From Castor canadensis (Eukaryota; Chordata; Mammalia; Rodentia; Castoridae), in the NCBI RefSeq assembly GCF_047511655.1, contig NC_133399.1, positions 4,901,333 through 4,965,332 of the forward strand: a stretch of DNA of 64,000 bases, in the 5' to 3' direction. Position 1 is the stretch's first letter. Each line of letters opens with the position of its first letter. The notes under the pieces are model-generated. The model searched no databases. It worked only from the letters and a program-made list of their open reading frames with translations, and was not told the origin of the DNA. Below, piece after piece: positions 36,727 through 49,778 of this stretch. The position numbers were made by a program, and so were the translations under genes.

Positions 36727-36927
36727 TAAATGTGGCATTATTACTTTATTCAAATTGTGAGCTACAGTTTTTGCTCATCAGTTTTGTTGCCTCACTTGGA
36801 ACATAAAAAGGGATTATTTTAGTAAATTATAATCATGATCATATTGTACCAGGAAAATTGCTGAAATTTCAAAGCTATTTCTCACCTATTGATTAAATAA
36901 TAATGATACCTCTTGTCTATATCTTAG

Positions 36928-36988
36928 GAACAAAAGAGGAAAATGAAAATACTGGAGAGGACTGCAGAAATCCAAGAAGAAATATGAG
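36928..36988 (+). pseudogene. KRAB-B exon
   Basis: A 61-bp exon, the usual KRAB-B size, between 'tatcttag' and GTAATT. It translates (phase 1 in, phase 2 out) as GTKEENENTGEDCRNPRRNMR. The KRAB-B consensus is of the G.KWEDQNIED..KN..RNLR type, so the Trp of the family is lost. It is in frame with the finger exon at 37,853 but not with KRAB-A as it stands. Confidence 0.8.
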
Positions 36989-37042
36989 GTAATTGGTACT
37001 CACAGAAGGAGTAGTGTACATCAAAAGTTGTGGCATGAGAAT

Positions 37043-37500
37043 TTTTTTCTTTTTTTATAATTATCATATTACTGTTGTACTGGAGGTACCTTGTGACATT
37101 TTAAAAAGTTCTTAAATATATCATAGTTGAATTCGTTCCCTCTATTATTCTCCTTTAACCTCCCTCCCCATTCCTGGAATAGGTCCAAGGTCTCATTTTT
37201 CCATTTTCATACTTGAGTACACACTATTTCCACCATATTCACCCTCCTACACCTTTTCCTTATATCTTCCCTCCTCCCATTGGTACCAGCCCCCAGACAG
37301 AGCCTATTTTACCTTCCTGTTCTCCATTTTTAAAAAAGACATTTTCATTTGTTTTAAGATAGCTATACAGGGAGCTTCATTGTGACATTTCCATGTATAT
37401 ATGTATTATAACCCAAATTGTTCCATCTCTCTATTTTTTCTCCTTTCTATCTTAGTCACCTGTAATCTTTGCTACTATCAAATTCTTTCATGCTGTGGGT
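37043..37500 (-). repeat. Old L1 3' UTR in the KZFP intron
   Basis: Read on the minus strand: 'agctccctgtatagctatct', like the young L1 3' UTRs here ('aactccctgtatagctatcc'), a purine-rich stretch, and an end 'aatatgataattataaaaaaa'. A plus-strand relative of that end is at 57,585-57,710. Confidence 0.6.
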
Positions 37501-37852
37501 ATCACGTGTATATGAAATGGAAAGGAGTTTCTGGCATAGAGGGCACACATTTCAGCCTGCCTTTTTATATTATGTCATGTATTTGAAAATGCAACATGCT
37601 TTTGGTTCAGGTCATCTCAATACACATTATGGCTGCATTTAAATGTGGTAAAACGCATTCAGTGTTTGTTAAACACCTAACATGGAAATAGTATTATGCA
37701 AGTACTACATATATGTTATATGCTGTTATGATAATAGCTGTCTTCAAGCCCTGCTGGAGAACATTTAGTACATTTGTGTTCTTAAACTCTTATTAGACCA
37801 TTCTCTTAATAAATCGTTAATAGAATAACCGTGTTAATCTCATTCTTTGCAG

Positions 37853-39150
<1,298 letters not shown>

Positions 39151-39545
39151 GTAACTGTACATATGAAAGCAAGGTGAGAATGTCTTCACTCATTTCTGAA
39201 TCCTCAAACAATGAAAATTCTCACACTAGAAAGATAAACTACAGATATAAGCATAGTGAAGCTGCTTGTATTCATTCTGTTAACCTGCAAACAAGTATAA
39301 TAATTTACACTGTCACAAACCTCTTATTTGTAAGTTGGGGAAGTATTCACTCATCCCCTTTACCAGCAGATACAAGAAAGATATCACATAGAACAGAAAC
39401 TCTGTGTATGGAATCAATTAGGAAGCCTTCATTCATCCTACTTCCTTTTCACAACATGAAATAACTACAGTCTGGCACTCATGAAAGTGCACAGTGTATA
39501 GAACTTTCATTAGTGAAAGCATGCAGTGTCATCTGTATAAAGCTT
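39151..39545 (+). pseudogene. Highly decayed finger relics / KZFP 3' UTR
   Basis: Short finger-like scraps such as 'aacatgaaataactacagt', 'ctggcactcatgaaagtgca' and 'gaaaattctcacactagaaag' remain without C2H2 spacing. Confidence 0.5.
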
Positions 39546-40190
39546 GGTTTCCTCCACAGATATGTTAGAAGATGATATATAGAGAAAATATGACTCAGGT
39601 CTTCATGCTTGCAAAACAGGCACTATACCACTGGAGCCATGCCTATAGTCCATTTTTCCCTGGTTATTTTGGTGATAGGGTTTTGTGAAGTATTTGCCTA
39701 AGCTGGCTTCTAACCACAGTACTGTTCTCAGCCTCTCAAGTAGCTAGGATTATAGGTGTGTGCCACTGGAGCCTGCATTGTGTTTCATTCTTACATAGCT
39801 GTGGACTGTGTGTTTCTAATGTTTACTCTGAAAATAAGCTTTATGCTTTTTATCCTGGTGCCTGCCTGTAAACCCAGCCACATGGGAAGCTGCAGGATTT
39901 GGATTGCTTACACCCACAAATTGGACATTAGCAACACCCTATTTCAATTTAAAAAAAAGCTAAGTGTTTTTGTGTAAGTTGTGTTAAAGCAATTGTGTTT
40001 GAGTTTCATAGGTACTATCTTAAGTCAGTTGATAAGGTATTTATATTTTGATTTAGAGCTGTGTTGTATTGATGAGTGAATTCAAATGTGTTGTAATTTC
40101 CTGTTGGCTTAAATTTTATGGAGCATTTGAGTAATTTACATTAATGTGCCATTGAAAAATAAATGTTGGTTAGTTGTTGGAATTTTTCTA
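39546..40190 (+). other. KZFP 3' flank, duplicated at 17,480-18,120
   Basis: Matches the finger-less copy as described there. An AATAAA at 40,158-40,163 could be the poly(A) signal of the remnant gene. The stretch holds an antisense B1-dID (39,594-39,773) and a sense B1-like piece (39,845-39,960). Confidence 0.55.
39594..39773 (-). repeat. B1-dID SINE
   Basis: Antisense: 'gactcaggtcttcatgcttg' to 'ggattataggtgtgtgccac'. Confidence 0.8.
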
Positions 40191-40309
40191 ATGTTCTCAT
40201 GTTGCTTTCTCTTAACATTTATTCATTTATACTGTCTTTATGCCAGAATACATGACTTTTTTAAAACGTGGATATTATATTAATTTACCTTTTGATATAT
40301 ATGTTCTCT

Positions 40310-40530
40310 TTTTTTTTTGACAGTACTGGGTTTTGAACTTAGGGTCTCATGTTTGCTGTGCAGGCATTCTAACCCTTGAGCCATTCTGCCATCCCTTTTT
40401 TGCAGTTGGGTATTTTTCAGATTCTGTGTCACAAACTATTTGTTGAGGTGGTCTTGAATGGCAGTTCTCCTGATCTCAGCCTCTCAAGTAGCTATGATAA
40501 CATGTGTGAGCCACCTGCATCTGGACAATA
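40310..40530 (-). repeat. B1-dID SINE
   Basis: Antisense, nearly full length: 'cagtactgggttttgaactt' to 'gtgtgagccacctgcatctg'. Confidence 0.85.
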
Positions 40531-40749
40531 TACGTGTTCTTTAGCAACATTGCATAGATGTTTTTCACAGTCTACACTGTTTTCAAACAACTTGTATGGT
40601 AATAAATTTGAACTTTTATATTTACAGATTAATGCATAATCAATAAATTAGATCTTGTTTTTGTTTGCTACTTTTTCCCTTTCTTTTGAACTGTGTATTA
40701 TCATGTACATCCAAATATAGGTACTTTTTCCTCATGTAAAACTTATTTT

Positions 40750-40932
40750 TATGCTTTTTTTTTTAACTCGGGGCCTTCATCTTGAGCCACTCCACCAGCC
40801 CCTTTTTGTGAGGGGTGTTTTTCAAGATAGGGTCTGGTGAACTATTTGCCTGGGCTGGCTTTGAACTTCAATTCTCCTGATCTCTGCCTCCTGAGTAGCT
40901 AGGATTACAGGCATGAGCCTCTGGTACCCAAC
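40750..40932 (-). repeat. B1-dID SINE with shortened dID part
   Basis: Antisense: 'aactcggggccttcatcttg', the dID middle missing, then a full B1 ending 'ggattacaggcatgagcctc'. Confidence 0.88.
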
Positions 40933-42459
40933 TGTTTCTATCCTCATGGCATTAATTTTTATTTGGTTTTGTGCTGCAATACTCTTCATGCTAGTGTGAA
41001 TGTTCTCAGCACAAATCACCAACACTATACTATATTTCAAATATGTAAAAATTGTAGTATAAAATTTATCACAAAATCATAAAATGTGATTTAGTTCATC
41101 AAGAGTATTTTCCATAGAATTTCTTAGAGGGTTGGTATGTCTTTTAATTGGAGAGATGGAAATTCAATACAGTGAGGTTTCCCAACTATTGGTTGCACTG
41201 GTTCCATGACTACAATTTTATCTGTGACATCACAAAAGGTCATAAATGGAATACTGGAATAAGAGTGCAGAGAACCTGATTGTGGAGAAGTAAAACAAGT
41301 CACATTAGTGATGTATGTCATTCAGAATATGTTTTGTTTTGGCAATATTAAGGATAATTCACTAAGTGTTTTTGTCTTTGCTTTGATCCATCCAAGTCAC
41401 TGAGGAACATTACCTGCTTTTGGAGGCCTGTGACATGTCTCTTCATGAGAGTTAGGCTTTCCTGCGAGTGTGAGTCCACTCCAGTCTTCCGGACTTACTA
41501 TTTCCTTTCATACATACTATTTAAACACTCAAGTGTTTCTTACAATGTATTAGACAATGTTCTCCATAAATACAGATACTCAGTTTCTCATGGCAAACCA
41601 ATCAATGGTAATGCATAAACATAAGCGAGATATGTATTTACTACATCTCATCTTGTAAGCCTTAAACTTTAGTATATTGGTATGAAAATATCCCCATCAC
41701 TTAAATTACCCTAAATTTGGGCAAAATCATCTAACAGGATGTCTGTTTGAACATCATGTGTGAAGTGATTTAGTTTCTTCTTGTGCCCTATGGAATATAT
41801 TGACAGTCTTTATGCCTGTGAACTCAAGGACTAATACACAGCAGGTTACTGCCATTACCCAATATCATCAGAAAGATAATGCATATTGCTGCTCCAGCAC
41901 TGACTTTTTTCAATGCTGGTGCTTACACGTTTATGAAAAAAGTGAGGTGTTGAGCAAACACTAAAATGTATATTCACATGATAAAAATAAGGTTTGTGAC
42001 TCAACTCTGTTCTAGATCACATGCACAATAAAGCTGAAGGATTGAATCCCAGCACTGGCAAAAGCAAGGAACCAAATACCCATAAAAGTTGCAATTAAAA
42101 TAAATACTGTCAAGGTGACACAGTAGTAGAGCTGGGCTGTGTGTTTTTGAACTCTTTGGAAAGTTGTATGAATGAGTAAAGATGTCATTGATCATTTCTC
42201 TCAGTATCTCATCCATACATATAATGATGAATTCCACCAATGATTTCCTATACAATACATCCTGTGCTCTAAGCCCACTGCTTCTCATGAGTGTATGTGG
42301 ATGGTGGCAGGCACAGCAGAGTCCTGCCTCATGGAATTAACCATCATGATTTTCTATAAAGTATTGTCTTAGTGCATTATTTCTGCCATGGTTAATGTTT
42401 TCTTGCGTGTCATATGTGATCTTCCTCTATAGATTGAGTGATACATAGCATATAGCCTC
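40933..42459. other. No clear gene; weak KZFP-upstream similarity at 41,360-41,450
   Basis: 'tctttgctttgatccatcca' at about 41,372 resembles 13,092 in module A, and 'aggcctgtgacatgtctcttc' resembles 48,170-48,185. About 42,005-42,065 keeps a dID scrap. The rest is unrecognised. Confidence 0.4.
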
Positions 42460-43500
42460 ATTCCCTGGTCTCACACTTACTTTAGGCAGACACTCTACCA
42501 CTTGAGCCACTCTGTTTGAGCTTTGTTTTGTATTGGGTTTTTTTGAGATAGTATTTCATAAACTATTTTCCCAGGGCTGGCTTCAAACCATGATCCTCCT
42601 GATCTCTGCCCCTAGGATTACAGCTGCCAGCCTGAGATTTCCCCCTTGAAACACCAAATGAGGCCTGGAAGTTGTTGCTTTTTCAAGTAAAAATTGAGGT
42701 GACCATCACTTTGAAGAAAATACTAACGAGTGGAAAAGTGTGACTTGGACTTGAGCTCAGGTCTTTGCACTTGCAAAGCAGGTGCTCTCCCACTTGAACC
42801 AACCTCTTGTCTTTTTGCTCTGGGTATTTTTGGAGATGCGATCTCATGAACTGTTTGCCTGGCTGGCCTTGTACTGTAATCCTCCTGATCTCAGCCTCCC
42901 AATAGCTAGGGTTTCATCCATGACCCACTGTTTCTCAGGGTTTTTTTTACTTTTTTAAAAATTTTGTTTTTGTTTTTGTGGTGCTTAACTTTGAACTCAG
43001 CAAACACAAGTGATGTACTGCTTCTGCCATGCCGGCAGCTCTTCTTTGACTTTTGTTATTGTTTTGTTTTTGTGGTACTGGGGTTTGAACTAAGGGCCTT
43101 GAGCTTGCTAGGCAGGTTCTCTATAACTTGAGCCACTCTGCCAGCCCATTTTGAGAGACTGCCATGAACTATTTACCAGGTTTGCTTCCAGCCATGATCT
43201 TCCTTGATGTATTCCTCCCAAGCGGCTAGGATTATGGGTGTGGTCATGGCACCTAGCTGTTTGACATTCTATTTATTTTTATTTTTCATTTTTTAGCCAC
43301 ACTGGAATTTGAACTTAAAGCCTCATGCTTGCTAGACAGGTGCTCTTATCATTTAAGCTACTCTACCAGCTCTTTTTTTGTGATTGGTTTTTTTCAACAT
43401 AGGGTCTCACAAATTATTTGCCCAAGGCTGGTTTGGAACTGTGGTCCTTCTGATCTCTGCCTCCTAAGTAGCCAGGATCACAGGCTTGAGCCACACATTC
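42460..43500 (-). repeat. Cluster of five antisense SINEs
   Basis: Approximate members, all antisense: B1-dID 42,460-42,640; B1-dID 42,725-42,940; dID 42,965-43,060; B1-dID 43,070-43,260; B1-dID 43,275-43,500. They share 'tttgaactcagggcct' and 'gtagctaggatta' type wording with different divergence, so they are separate insertions. Confidence 0.85.
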
Positions 43501-43857
43501 TTTTTAATATCTTTTGGGGAGCGTAATTGGAAGCATTATATTTGGAACAATCCATAAATCCCCAAAATCCATTTTCTTTTCCACAAGTATTACTTCCCTA
43601 CGCTCAGACTTCTACACATTTTGGAAGAAATGGAAAGTACAACTCATCTGTGTTTCATTGATTGACAAATGAAGTTCACTCATTTTCTATTCATTTATGA
43701 GTTACATTTTATTCACACCATGGATTGTTGTATGATTTCATAATTGCTGTATCTCATTTGACACATTCTCCCCTTTTCCTCTTCTTCCACCCCACTTATA
43801 GTCATGCAAATTGAGGATATGGCCTTAACAAAATCACACTTGAAAGTAATATATCTC
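43501..43857. other. No recognised feature
   Basis: AT-rich unique-looking DNA. Confidence 0.5.
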
Positions 43858-43995
43858 CACTGGGCACTGGAGGCTCATGCCTGTAATCTTAACTTCCCAG
43901 GAGGCAGAGACCAGTAAGGATCATGGTTCAATGCAAGTCTGAGAAAATAGTTGGTGAGATCCTATCTTAAAAAAGCCCATCACAAAAAAGAAGTA
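43858..43995 (+). repeat. B1 half of a B1-dID SINE
   Basis: 'ggctcatgcctgtaatctta' to 'tcttaaaaaagcccatcaca'; no dID part follows. Confidence 0.85.
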
Positions 43996-44129
43996 TGTCT
44001 CTCCTTATAATGTCCTAAACTGTCAACACATGTCCTTAGCACTTACAGGTAACTCAGGAGCACACTATTAAGTTTTCTATTCTCAATCAGCTTTATATAA
44101 GTGCCATCCATTAGCATGCTTTTATTATT

Positions 44130-45030
44130 GGTCTATCAGGAGATGTTTGGTGTAACTATAATCTGGGGATTAATAAACAGTAACTCAATTTTAGATCTAG
44201 GAAAGATACCTTGTGTGGTCAAGTGTACACATTTATTAATCAAGTCAGAACAGAAAGAATGAGGGGTAGCATATGGAAGAAAGGAACTTAAGTTGAAAAT
44301 ATGATATATTGAGGAAGAAGCATGTAATTCTTTCCTGTCACCAAATACCACATCTTTTTAAAGAAGTTAGTAATTTTGACTACTAGCACAATTTATCATT
44401 TCTTCTCATTTCCTCATGTCTCCCTGAGTTCTTTAGACCTTTGAAAATGTCTACACACTATCTATAGAAGAGAATGAGCAAAGCATTACCACAAAATATA
44501 CATGCAAAAATCTTAATCCTACACTAAAAATTGATTTATGTGAGAACCCATGTAAAAAGGCATCAACTCAGTTATACCCCCAAAACAAGAGCCAAGTCAT
44601 TTTTTCAATGGATGGTGAAGAAGATAGATCATGGCTGTTAGGGTGGAACTCACTGGCTTAGAGCCAGAGTTCTCTGAAGAGGACTAGGCAGGGAGTTAGA
44701 AAACCTGATGACTGACAAGCATAGCTTTGGTGTTGATAAGGAATTACATTGAAGACTGATCACATCAACAAAATGGCTTATGACATTTGAGCACATTCTT
44801 GCTAATCTGCAGACCCTGGAGCCCACAAAAAAACCCAAAAAAACAGCACCAGTCTGACCATCCAAACCCAGATTTCCCATGGCCTGCCGTAGGAGTATTC
44901 TATGACAGGTAGCCCAATCTGTGAGAGTTAATCAGATATAATCCAGTTTTCCAGGACTGACAATTGCCATCTCTACAAACACCCAGGAGAGCTTGAGGGT
45001 TTGGGAACCCCAATGCAGTTCTCCTATTTT
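44130..45030. repeat. Segment paralogous to 8,920-10,510
   Basis: See the entry at 8,920. This copy is uninterrupted and shows the original order, including 'ccagttttccaggactgac' and 'caatgcagttctcctatttt' at its right end. Confidence 0.6.
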
Positions 45031-45077
45031 TTGCTTTTGGTAGGGCATGTTTGAACTCAGTACTTCATGTTTAAAAG

Positions 45078-45400
45078 GAAGAGATCAGGAGGCTCATGGT
45101 TCAGCTGTCAGAGAAGCTCAAGTGGTAGAATATCTCCCTAGCAAGCCTAAGGCCCTGAGTTCAAGTCCTGGTACAACCAAGAAAGAGAGGAAAAAAAGGT
45201 GTTTTGCTCAGCCAGGTGCCAGTGGATCATACCCCTAATCCTAGCTACTCAGGAGGCAGAGATCAGGAGGATCGCAGTTTGAAGCTAACCTGGGCAAATA
45301 CTTTGTGAGACCCTATCTCAAAAAACCCTTCACAAATATGGGGCCGGTGGAGTGGCTCAAGGTAAAAGCCCTGAGTTCAAGCCCCAACCACTTGAACTAT
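45078..45400 (+). repeat. dID plus B1-dID SINE pair, left arm of an inverted duplication
   Basis: A dID (about 45,085-45,180) and a B1-dID (about 45,205-45,400) with the non-SINE linker 'ggtgttttgctcagccaggt'. The whole block is repeated in reverse complement at 46,273-46,598 with only a few changes, including private variants such as 'catacccctaatcc' and 'cacaaatatgggg'. Confidence 0.85.
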
Positions 45401-45439
45401 TCCTTCAGCCCATTTTGTTCTAGAAAAACATGATCTAAG

Positions 45440-46075
45440 TTTCTTTGTGTATTTTTTTTATGAAAGAAACCTGACTGACAAAGACATACACAGACTTAAG
45501 AAAAGGATGGAAAATGATACTCCAAGCTATTGAAGACAGAAATGAAGTAGCAATACCTATACTTACATCTGACAGATTGGGTTTTATGGAAAAAGTAAAA
45601 TAATTTGGTCACTACATATTAATCAAAGGGCTATAGTCAAGCAGTCATAATGATTGTAAATTTACACAAAATGCTGGTGAATGTAATCATATCAACAACT
45701 TCTAAATATAAAGGGACTGATTGTCTAATTATGGTTATCATAGGTAACTTGAATAGACAATTTTCATCACTAGATACATCATCCACACAAAAATACCTAG
45801 AAAGAAACTAAAGCATTAAACTGCACCTTAGTTGAAATGGACTTAACAGATAATCATCACTTATCTAACAGCTCTGCAGTCTACATATTCTTAAGCCATG
45901 TAGCATTCCCCCCAAATAAATCATGTCTGACACCATAATTAAAGGCTTAACAAATTTTAAAAATTGAAATAAGTTCTTCTATTTTATATCATAATGGAAT
46001 AAAACTAGAAAGCAGTAACAAAAGAAACTGGAAAATATAAACACTGCAGTTGAGCAATAGAATTGCATTGTGGGA
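45440..46075 (+). repeat. Old L1 ORF2 endonuclease-region fragment
   Basis: 'gacatacacagacttaagaa', 'tacttacatctgacagattg' and 'ttaaactgcaccttagttga' match the L1 endonuclease region. The same part occurs at 31,435-31,990. The right part, from 45,833, is duplicated in reverse at 50,930-51,150. Confidence 0.8.
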
Positions 46076-46079
46076 CTGG

Positions 46080-46262
46080 GTTTGAACTCAGGGCTTCACA
46101 TTTGAAAAGCAGGCATTCTGCCACTGACTTATTTTGGAGGTGGGAACTTGAAATCTATTTGCCTGGGCTAGTTTCCACATAGGAACTTCCCAGTCTTAGT
46201 CTGCCAAGTAACAAAGATTACAGGCCTCAACCACTGGTACCGTTGAGCATCCTTGAGGAAAA
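46080..46262 (-). repeat. Diverged B1-dID SINE, shared with 50,695-50,920
   Basis: Antisense: 'gggactgggtttgaactcag' to 'agattacaggcctcaaccac'. Its insertion point in the old L1 is the same as that of the reverse copy at 50.7-50.9 kb. Confidence 0.75.
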
Positions 46263-46272
46263 ACACTTTTTT

Positions 46273-46640
46273 TTTTTTGCAGTACTGGGGCTTGAACTCA
46301 GGGCTTTCACCTTGAGCCACTCCACCAGCCCCATATTTGTGAAGGGTTTTTGAGACAGGGTCTCACAAAATATTTGCCCAGGTTGGCTTCAAACTGCGAT
46401 CCTCCTGATCTCTGCCTCCTGAGTAGCTAGGATTAGGGGTATGATCCACTGGCACCTGGCTGAGCAAAACACCTTTTTTACCTCTCTTTCTTGGTTGTAC
46501 CGGGACTTGAACTCAGGGCCTTAGGCTTTCTAGGGAGATATTCTACCACTTGAGCTGCTCTGACAGCTGAACCATGAGCCTCCTGATCTCTGCTTCCTGA
46601 GTAGCTAGGATTACAGGCATGAGTCACCAGTGCCCTGCAT
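46273..46640 (-). repeat. SINE pair, right arm of the inverted duplication
   Basis: B1-dID 46,273-46,455 and dID 46,490-46,575, antisense, joined by the reverse complement of the 45.2-kb linker. After 46,598 a separate B1 head continues to 46,640. Confidence 0.85.
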
Positions 46641-46649
46641 ATCAGGTTT

Positions 46650-47270
46650 CTTTAATCACAGCTGTATACTAGGATTACAACACTCAGAATAAATCATTCC
46701 ACCACTTCCCTTTTGCCTTCAGGTAGTGGATTAGACTGGGTAATTTGTGCCAGTGAAAACAAGTCTGAGAGGCCCGGGCTGAGAAAGACACCTTTATATT
46801 CTCCCTGATGGGGCAAAGTTTTAGGAAAAAACACCACTCACAAAGAAAGCCCATGAGAGAACTGACGTCCAACAGCAGGGTTTAATGGCAGGTATGAGGT
46901 AGCGCAGGAAGAGAGAGCTCAGCCCAGGCAGGGCCTTTTTATAGAAGAGGGAGGGTAAGGGGTCGGCGCATGCGCCAGGGTCCCTGATGGGGGTGGAGCT
47001 TGTCTGAGAGCGCAGGAAACCTTGTTAAAGGGAGGGGCTGTTTACTGGGAATGGCTCCATTTTCCAAGAGGTGAGACCTGAGGATAAACTGGCCACTGAT
47101 TTATAAAATGGCAGCATTATTGTTCTATCACAAAGAGTTTGTACATTTCAGAGATGATGTGGATGAGTACTGTAATTTTAAAATATCAGTGGTTATATCA
47201 GTTTCTGGCACAGAGATCCTAAAACCCTTGGAATTTCCTGGGGAATGAGACTGCCTTTGGTTGCTTTTCA
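46650..47270 (+). other. Segment paralogous to 29,830-30,220, split by an LTR
   Basis: Matching blocks lie on both sides of the LTR: 'cccttttgccttcaggt' and 'taatttgt' on the left, 'atcagtttctggcacagaga' on the right. Confidence 0.6.
46766..47132 (-). mobile_element. Solo LTR in paralogous background
   Basis: Read on the minus strand it starts TGTGATAGAAC, has a TATA box in 'cttctataaaaaggcc' (plus about 46,937-46,952), an ATTAAA signal in 'ccattaaaccctgctg' (plus about 46,876-46,891), and ends ...CCTCTCA. About 367 bp. CpG dinucleotides such as 'gtcggcgcatgcgcc' remain, so it may be fairly young. Class uncertain. Confidence 0.75.
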
Positions 47271-47745
47271 TAAGCCCCTTTCAGACCATGTTTGAAGTTA
47301 TGCTAATGAGGTGTCTCATTAACATAACTTTAGGAAGGGGAGTGGGAGTGGTGACCCTACAGAGCAAACACCTGCTTTGGCCAGGCATCTGCAGTGGGGG
47401 CAGTGTGGTGGAAATTTGGTGTTAACAATGTCACATATTTGCTTTCAGAAGTGATGGCAGAGAAATACAGCATAGGTCATAACCTTCAAAGACTCTGAGG
47501 GAGTGGTTTGGTGACTGGTCAAAATTTGGCCTATGGAGGAATGAGCTTTTTCAAAATGGTAGAAGGGTAAAGCAGGCTGTATGGAGGTGCCAGGACTCCA
47601 TTTTGGCTGTTAAAGTTTTCCTCACTCACTCCTTGCATGAGCCAATGCTACTCTGCCCAGCGCATTTAACTTCAGTGTGATGGTTCCTGTATGAACTCTG
47701 GGTGAACGGGTTGCTGCCCTGGGCTGCTTTGCTTTTGTTTCCTTT
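47271..47745. other. No recognised feature
   Basis: Unique-looking DNA in the duplicated background. Confidence 0.45.
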
Positions 47746-47749
47746 TAGA

Positions 47750-47980
47750 ATTTTTGTTTCTGTACTGGGATTTGAAATCAGGGCCTCAAGCTTGCTAGGC
47801 TGACGCTCTATGGCTTGAGCTACTGCACCAGCCATGTTTTGTGTTGTGTGTAATTTTAGAGATAGGCTCTCACAAGCTATTTACCTGGGCTGGCTTCAAA
47901 CTGTGATCATTCTGATCTCAGCCTCCTGAGTAGCTAGAGTAGCTGGGATTACAGGCATGAGCCATCAGTGCCCAGAATCT
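47750..47980 (-). repeat. B1-dID SINE
   Basis: Antisense and full length. A small duplication 'gtagctagagtagctggg' lies within the B1 head. Confidence 0.88.
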
Positions 47981-48485
47981 TGTTTCTGTGGATAGCAGTT
48001 CACATAGAATTTTTCTATCATGAGACAAATGTAAGATGGTGATTTTCTTGGTCAGAAACTGAGTGAAAGAATAGGATCTGAAAAAGCAGACAGAACTCTG
48101 GAAATAATTTATTTTTTCAATGTAAGTTTATGTAAGAATATAAATATCCATGGAATCACTATGCAGGCCCCTGTGGCATGTCTCCTTGATCTCACCTAGT
48201 TCTGCATCCAGAGATGGCCACAGCATGGAGTATTGGGACATTCCTTATAACATTGCCATCTATTTACCAATAAGCAATGTTTTTCTTGGTTTTTCCTATT
48301 TTGGATTTTGAATGAGTTAGTAGTGTCTTTCAACTATCATTAGTTCTGTGCTGAAAATAGGTTTTTTTTGGTTTCTCTGCCATACACTCTTGCACACAAG
48401 GTGAAAGTTAAACCTTGTACATCAGCCTCTTCTCACACATTTTCTGCCAGTGCAGAAAATTGTTAAAGTTTTTGTTTCAAGTTTC
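47981..48485. other. No clear feature
   Basis: 48,165-48,235 shows weak similarity to 41,425-41,450 ('ggcatgtctccttgatctca'). Otherwise unrecognised. Confidence 0.4.
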
Positions 48486-48489
48486 GTTT

Positions 48490-48797
48490 TTCTTGGCAGT
48501 ACTGGATTTTGAACTCAGGATTTCCATGCTTGCAAATCAGGCACTCTACTCCTTTATCCACATTTCCAGTCCTTTTTGCTCAGGTTATTTTGGAGCTAGG
48601 ATCTCACCTTTTCCCCAGCCAGCATGAACCATGATCTTCCTATTTTAAGCTGCCTGCCTTCACTGGATTGACAGTCCCATCTATTGGTTGAGATGGGGTC
48701 TTGGAAACTCCCTACCTGGGCTTGCCTTGTACCAGGATCCTCCCAATCTTAGCCTCTGAAGTTGGTGGGATTAAAGGTGTGAGCCACCAGCTCCTGG
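48490..48797 (-). repeat. B1-dID SINE and a further B1 piece
   Basis: 48,490-48,655 is a diverged antisense dimer. 48,686-48,797 is an antisense B1 ('gttgagatggggtcttggaa' to 'ggtgtgagccaccagctcct'). Confidence 0.7.
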
Positions 48798-48877
48798 ATT
48801 CAAGATCATTTTTTCAATGTTGTTGTCAATACTCTACTTGGTTTTTCTCACCACACCCAATACTTCATAAACTTCTT

Positions 48878-49172
48878 AAAGATTGGGGGAGAAGGTAACA
48901 CCCACGCACAGGAAATCAATGTGAGTCAATGCACTGTATAGCTATCCTTATCTCAACCAGCAAAAACCCTTGTTCCTTCCTATTATTGCTTATACTCTCT
49001 CTTCAACAAAATTAGAAATAAAGGCAAAATAGTTTCTGCTGGGTATTGAGGGGGTGGGGGGAGAGGGAGGGTGTGGAGTGGGTGGTAAGGGAGGGGGTGG
49101 GAGCAGGGGGGAGAAATGAACCAAGCCTTGTATGCACATATGAATAATAAAAGAAAAAAAAAGATTAGGGGA
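48878..49172 (+). mobile_element. Very short L1 3' end (L1-D) with target-site duplication
   Basis: AAAGATTGGGGGA (48,878-48,890) and AAAGATTAGGGGA (49,160-49,172) flank about 269 bp that are only the L1 3' UTR: 'cctgtatagctatccttatc', the G-rich tract, 'cacatatgaataataaaag'. It matches the L1-C tail very closely, including 'accaagccttgtatgcacat', so the two are of the same subfamily. Confidence 0.93.
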
Positions 49173-49330
49173 ATGCTGATGTGTAGATTACAGATAATTC
49201 CATATTTATTAGGGAAATTTGATAATGTATTAATTTATCATCTGAACTTTTATGGATGTTTGCTTATTGCATGTTTTGTCAACATTTGGAATGAAATACT
49301 TTTTTTAATATTTGTCCATTAGCATTAAAT
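49173..49330. repeat. Copy 2 of the recurring ~220-bp segment
   Basis: 'ttagggaaatttgataatgt' and 'catttggaatgaaatac' match copies at 16.04, 55.27 and 57.73 kb. The L1-D insertion cut its left side. Confidence 0.55.
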
Positions 49331-49778
49331 TTTAAAAAATATTATACATGTTTTAGAGATTTGTCTAGCAAATCCAACATCTGGGTTTCCTGAGATGTGA
49401 AGAGTTCTGTCAACTGGATGTATATTTTTGTCTTCTTCCATTGTGATATTCCGTGGAAAAGTGAAAATGTGAATCTTAGCATGTGCTGTTAGAAATCAGA
49501 TTCTCCCTCTTAGAACACAGTTGCTTGTCTTTTATTTGTTTTTCATTGTTGGAGGATATCTGTGTGTCCTGACAAGGACTTAGCAGGTCATTTCTTAATT
49601 GTGCCTTTTGTTGGAGCATATGGTGACTTTCTACTTTCTCCCATTCATGTGGTTACTTTTTTCTTTTTTCTTTCTTCTTTTCTTTTTTTGCTCAAACATT
49701 GGTAAACTTGTTGCTATCTAGAGACTAGCTATTATAAAATTCTGGATCAAAATTTGGAATTATATTATATAATATTAT
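49331..49778. other. No recognised gene
   Basis: AT-rich; probably further old L1 antisense ('agagatttgtctagcaaatc', 'gggtttcctgagatgtgaag'), not firmly assigned. Confidence 0.4.

Noticed and set aside
42460-43500. Regular repeat array resembling CRISPR
   Set aside because: The units are dispersed SINEs of unequal length in a mammalian genome.
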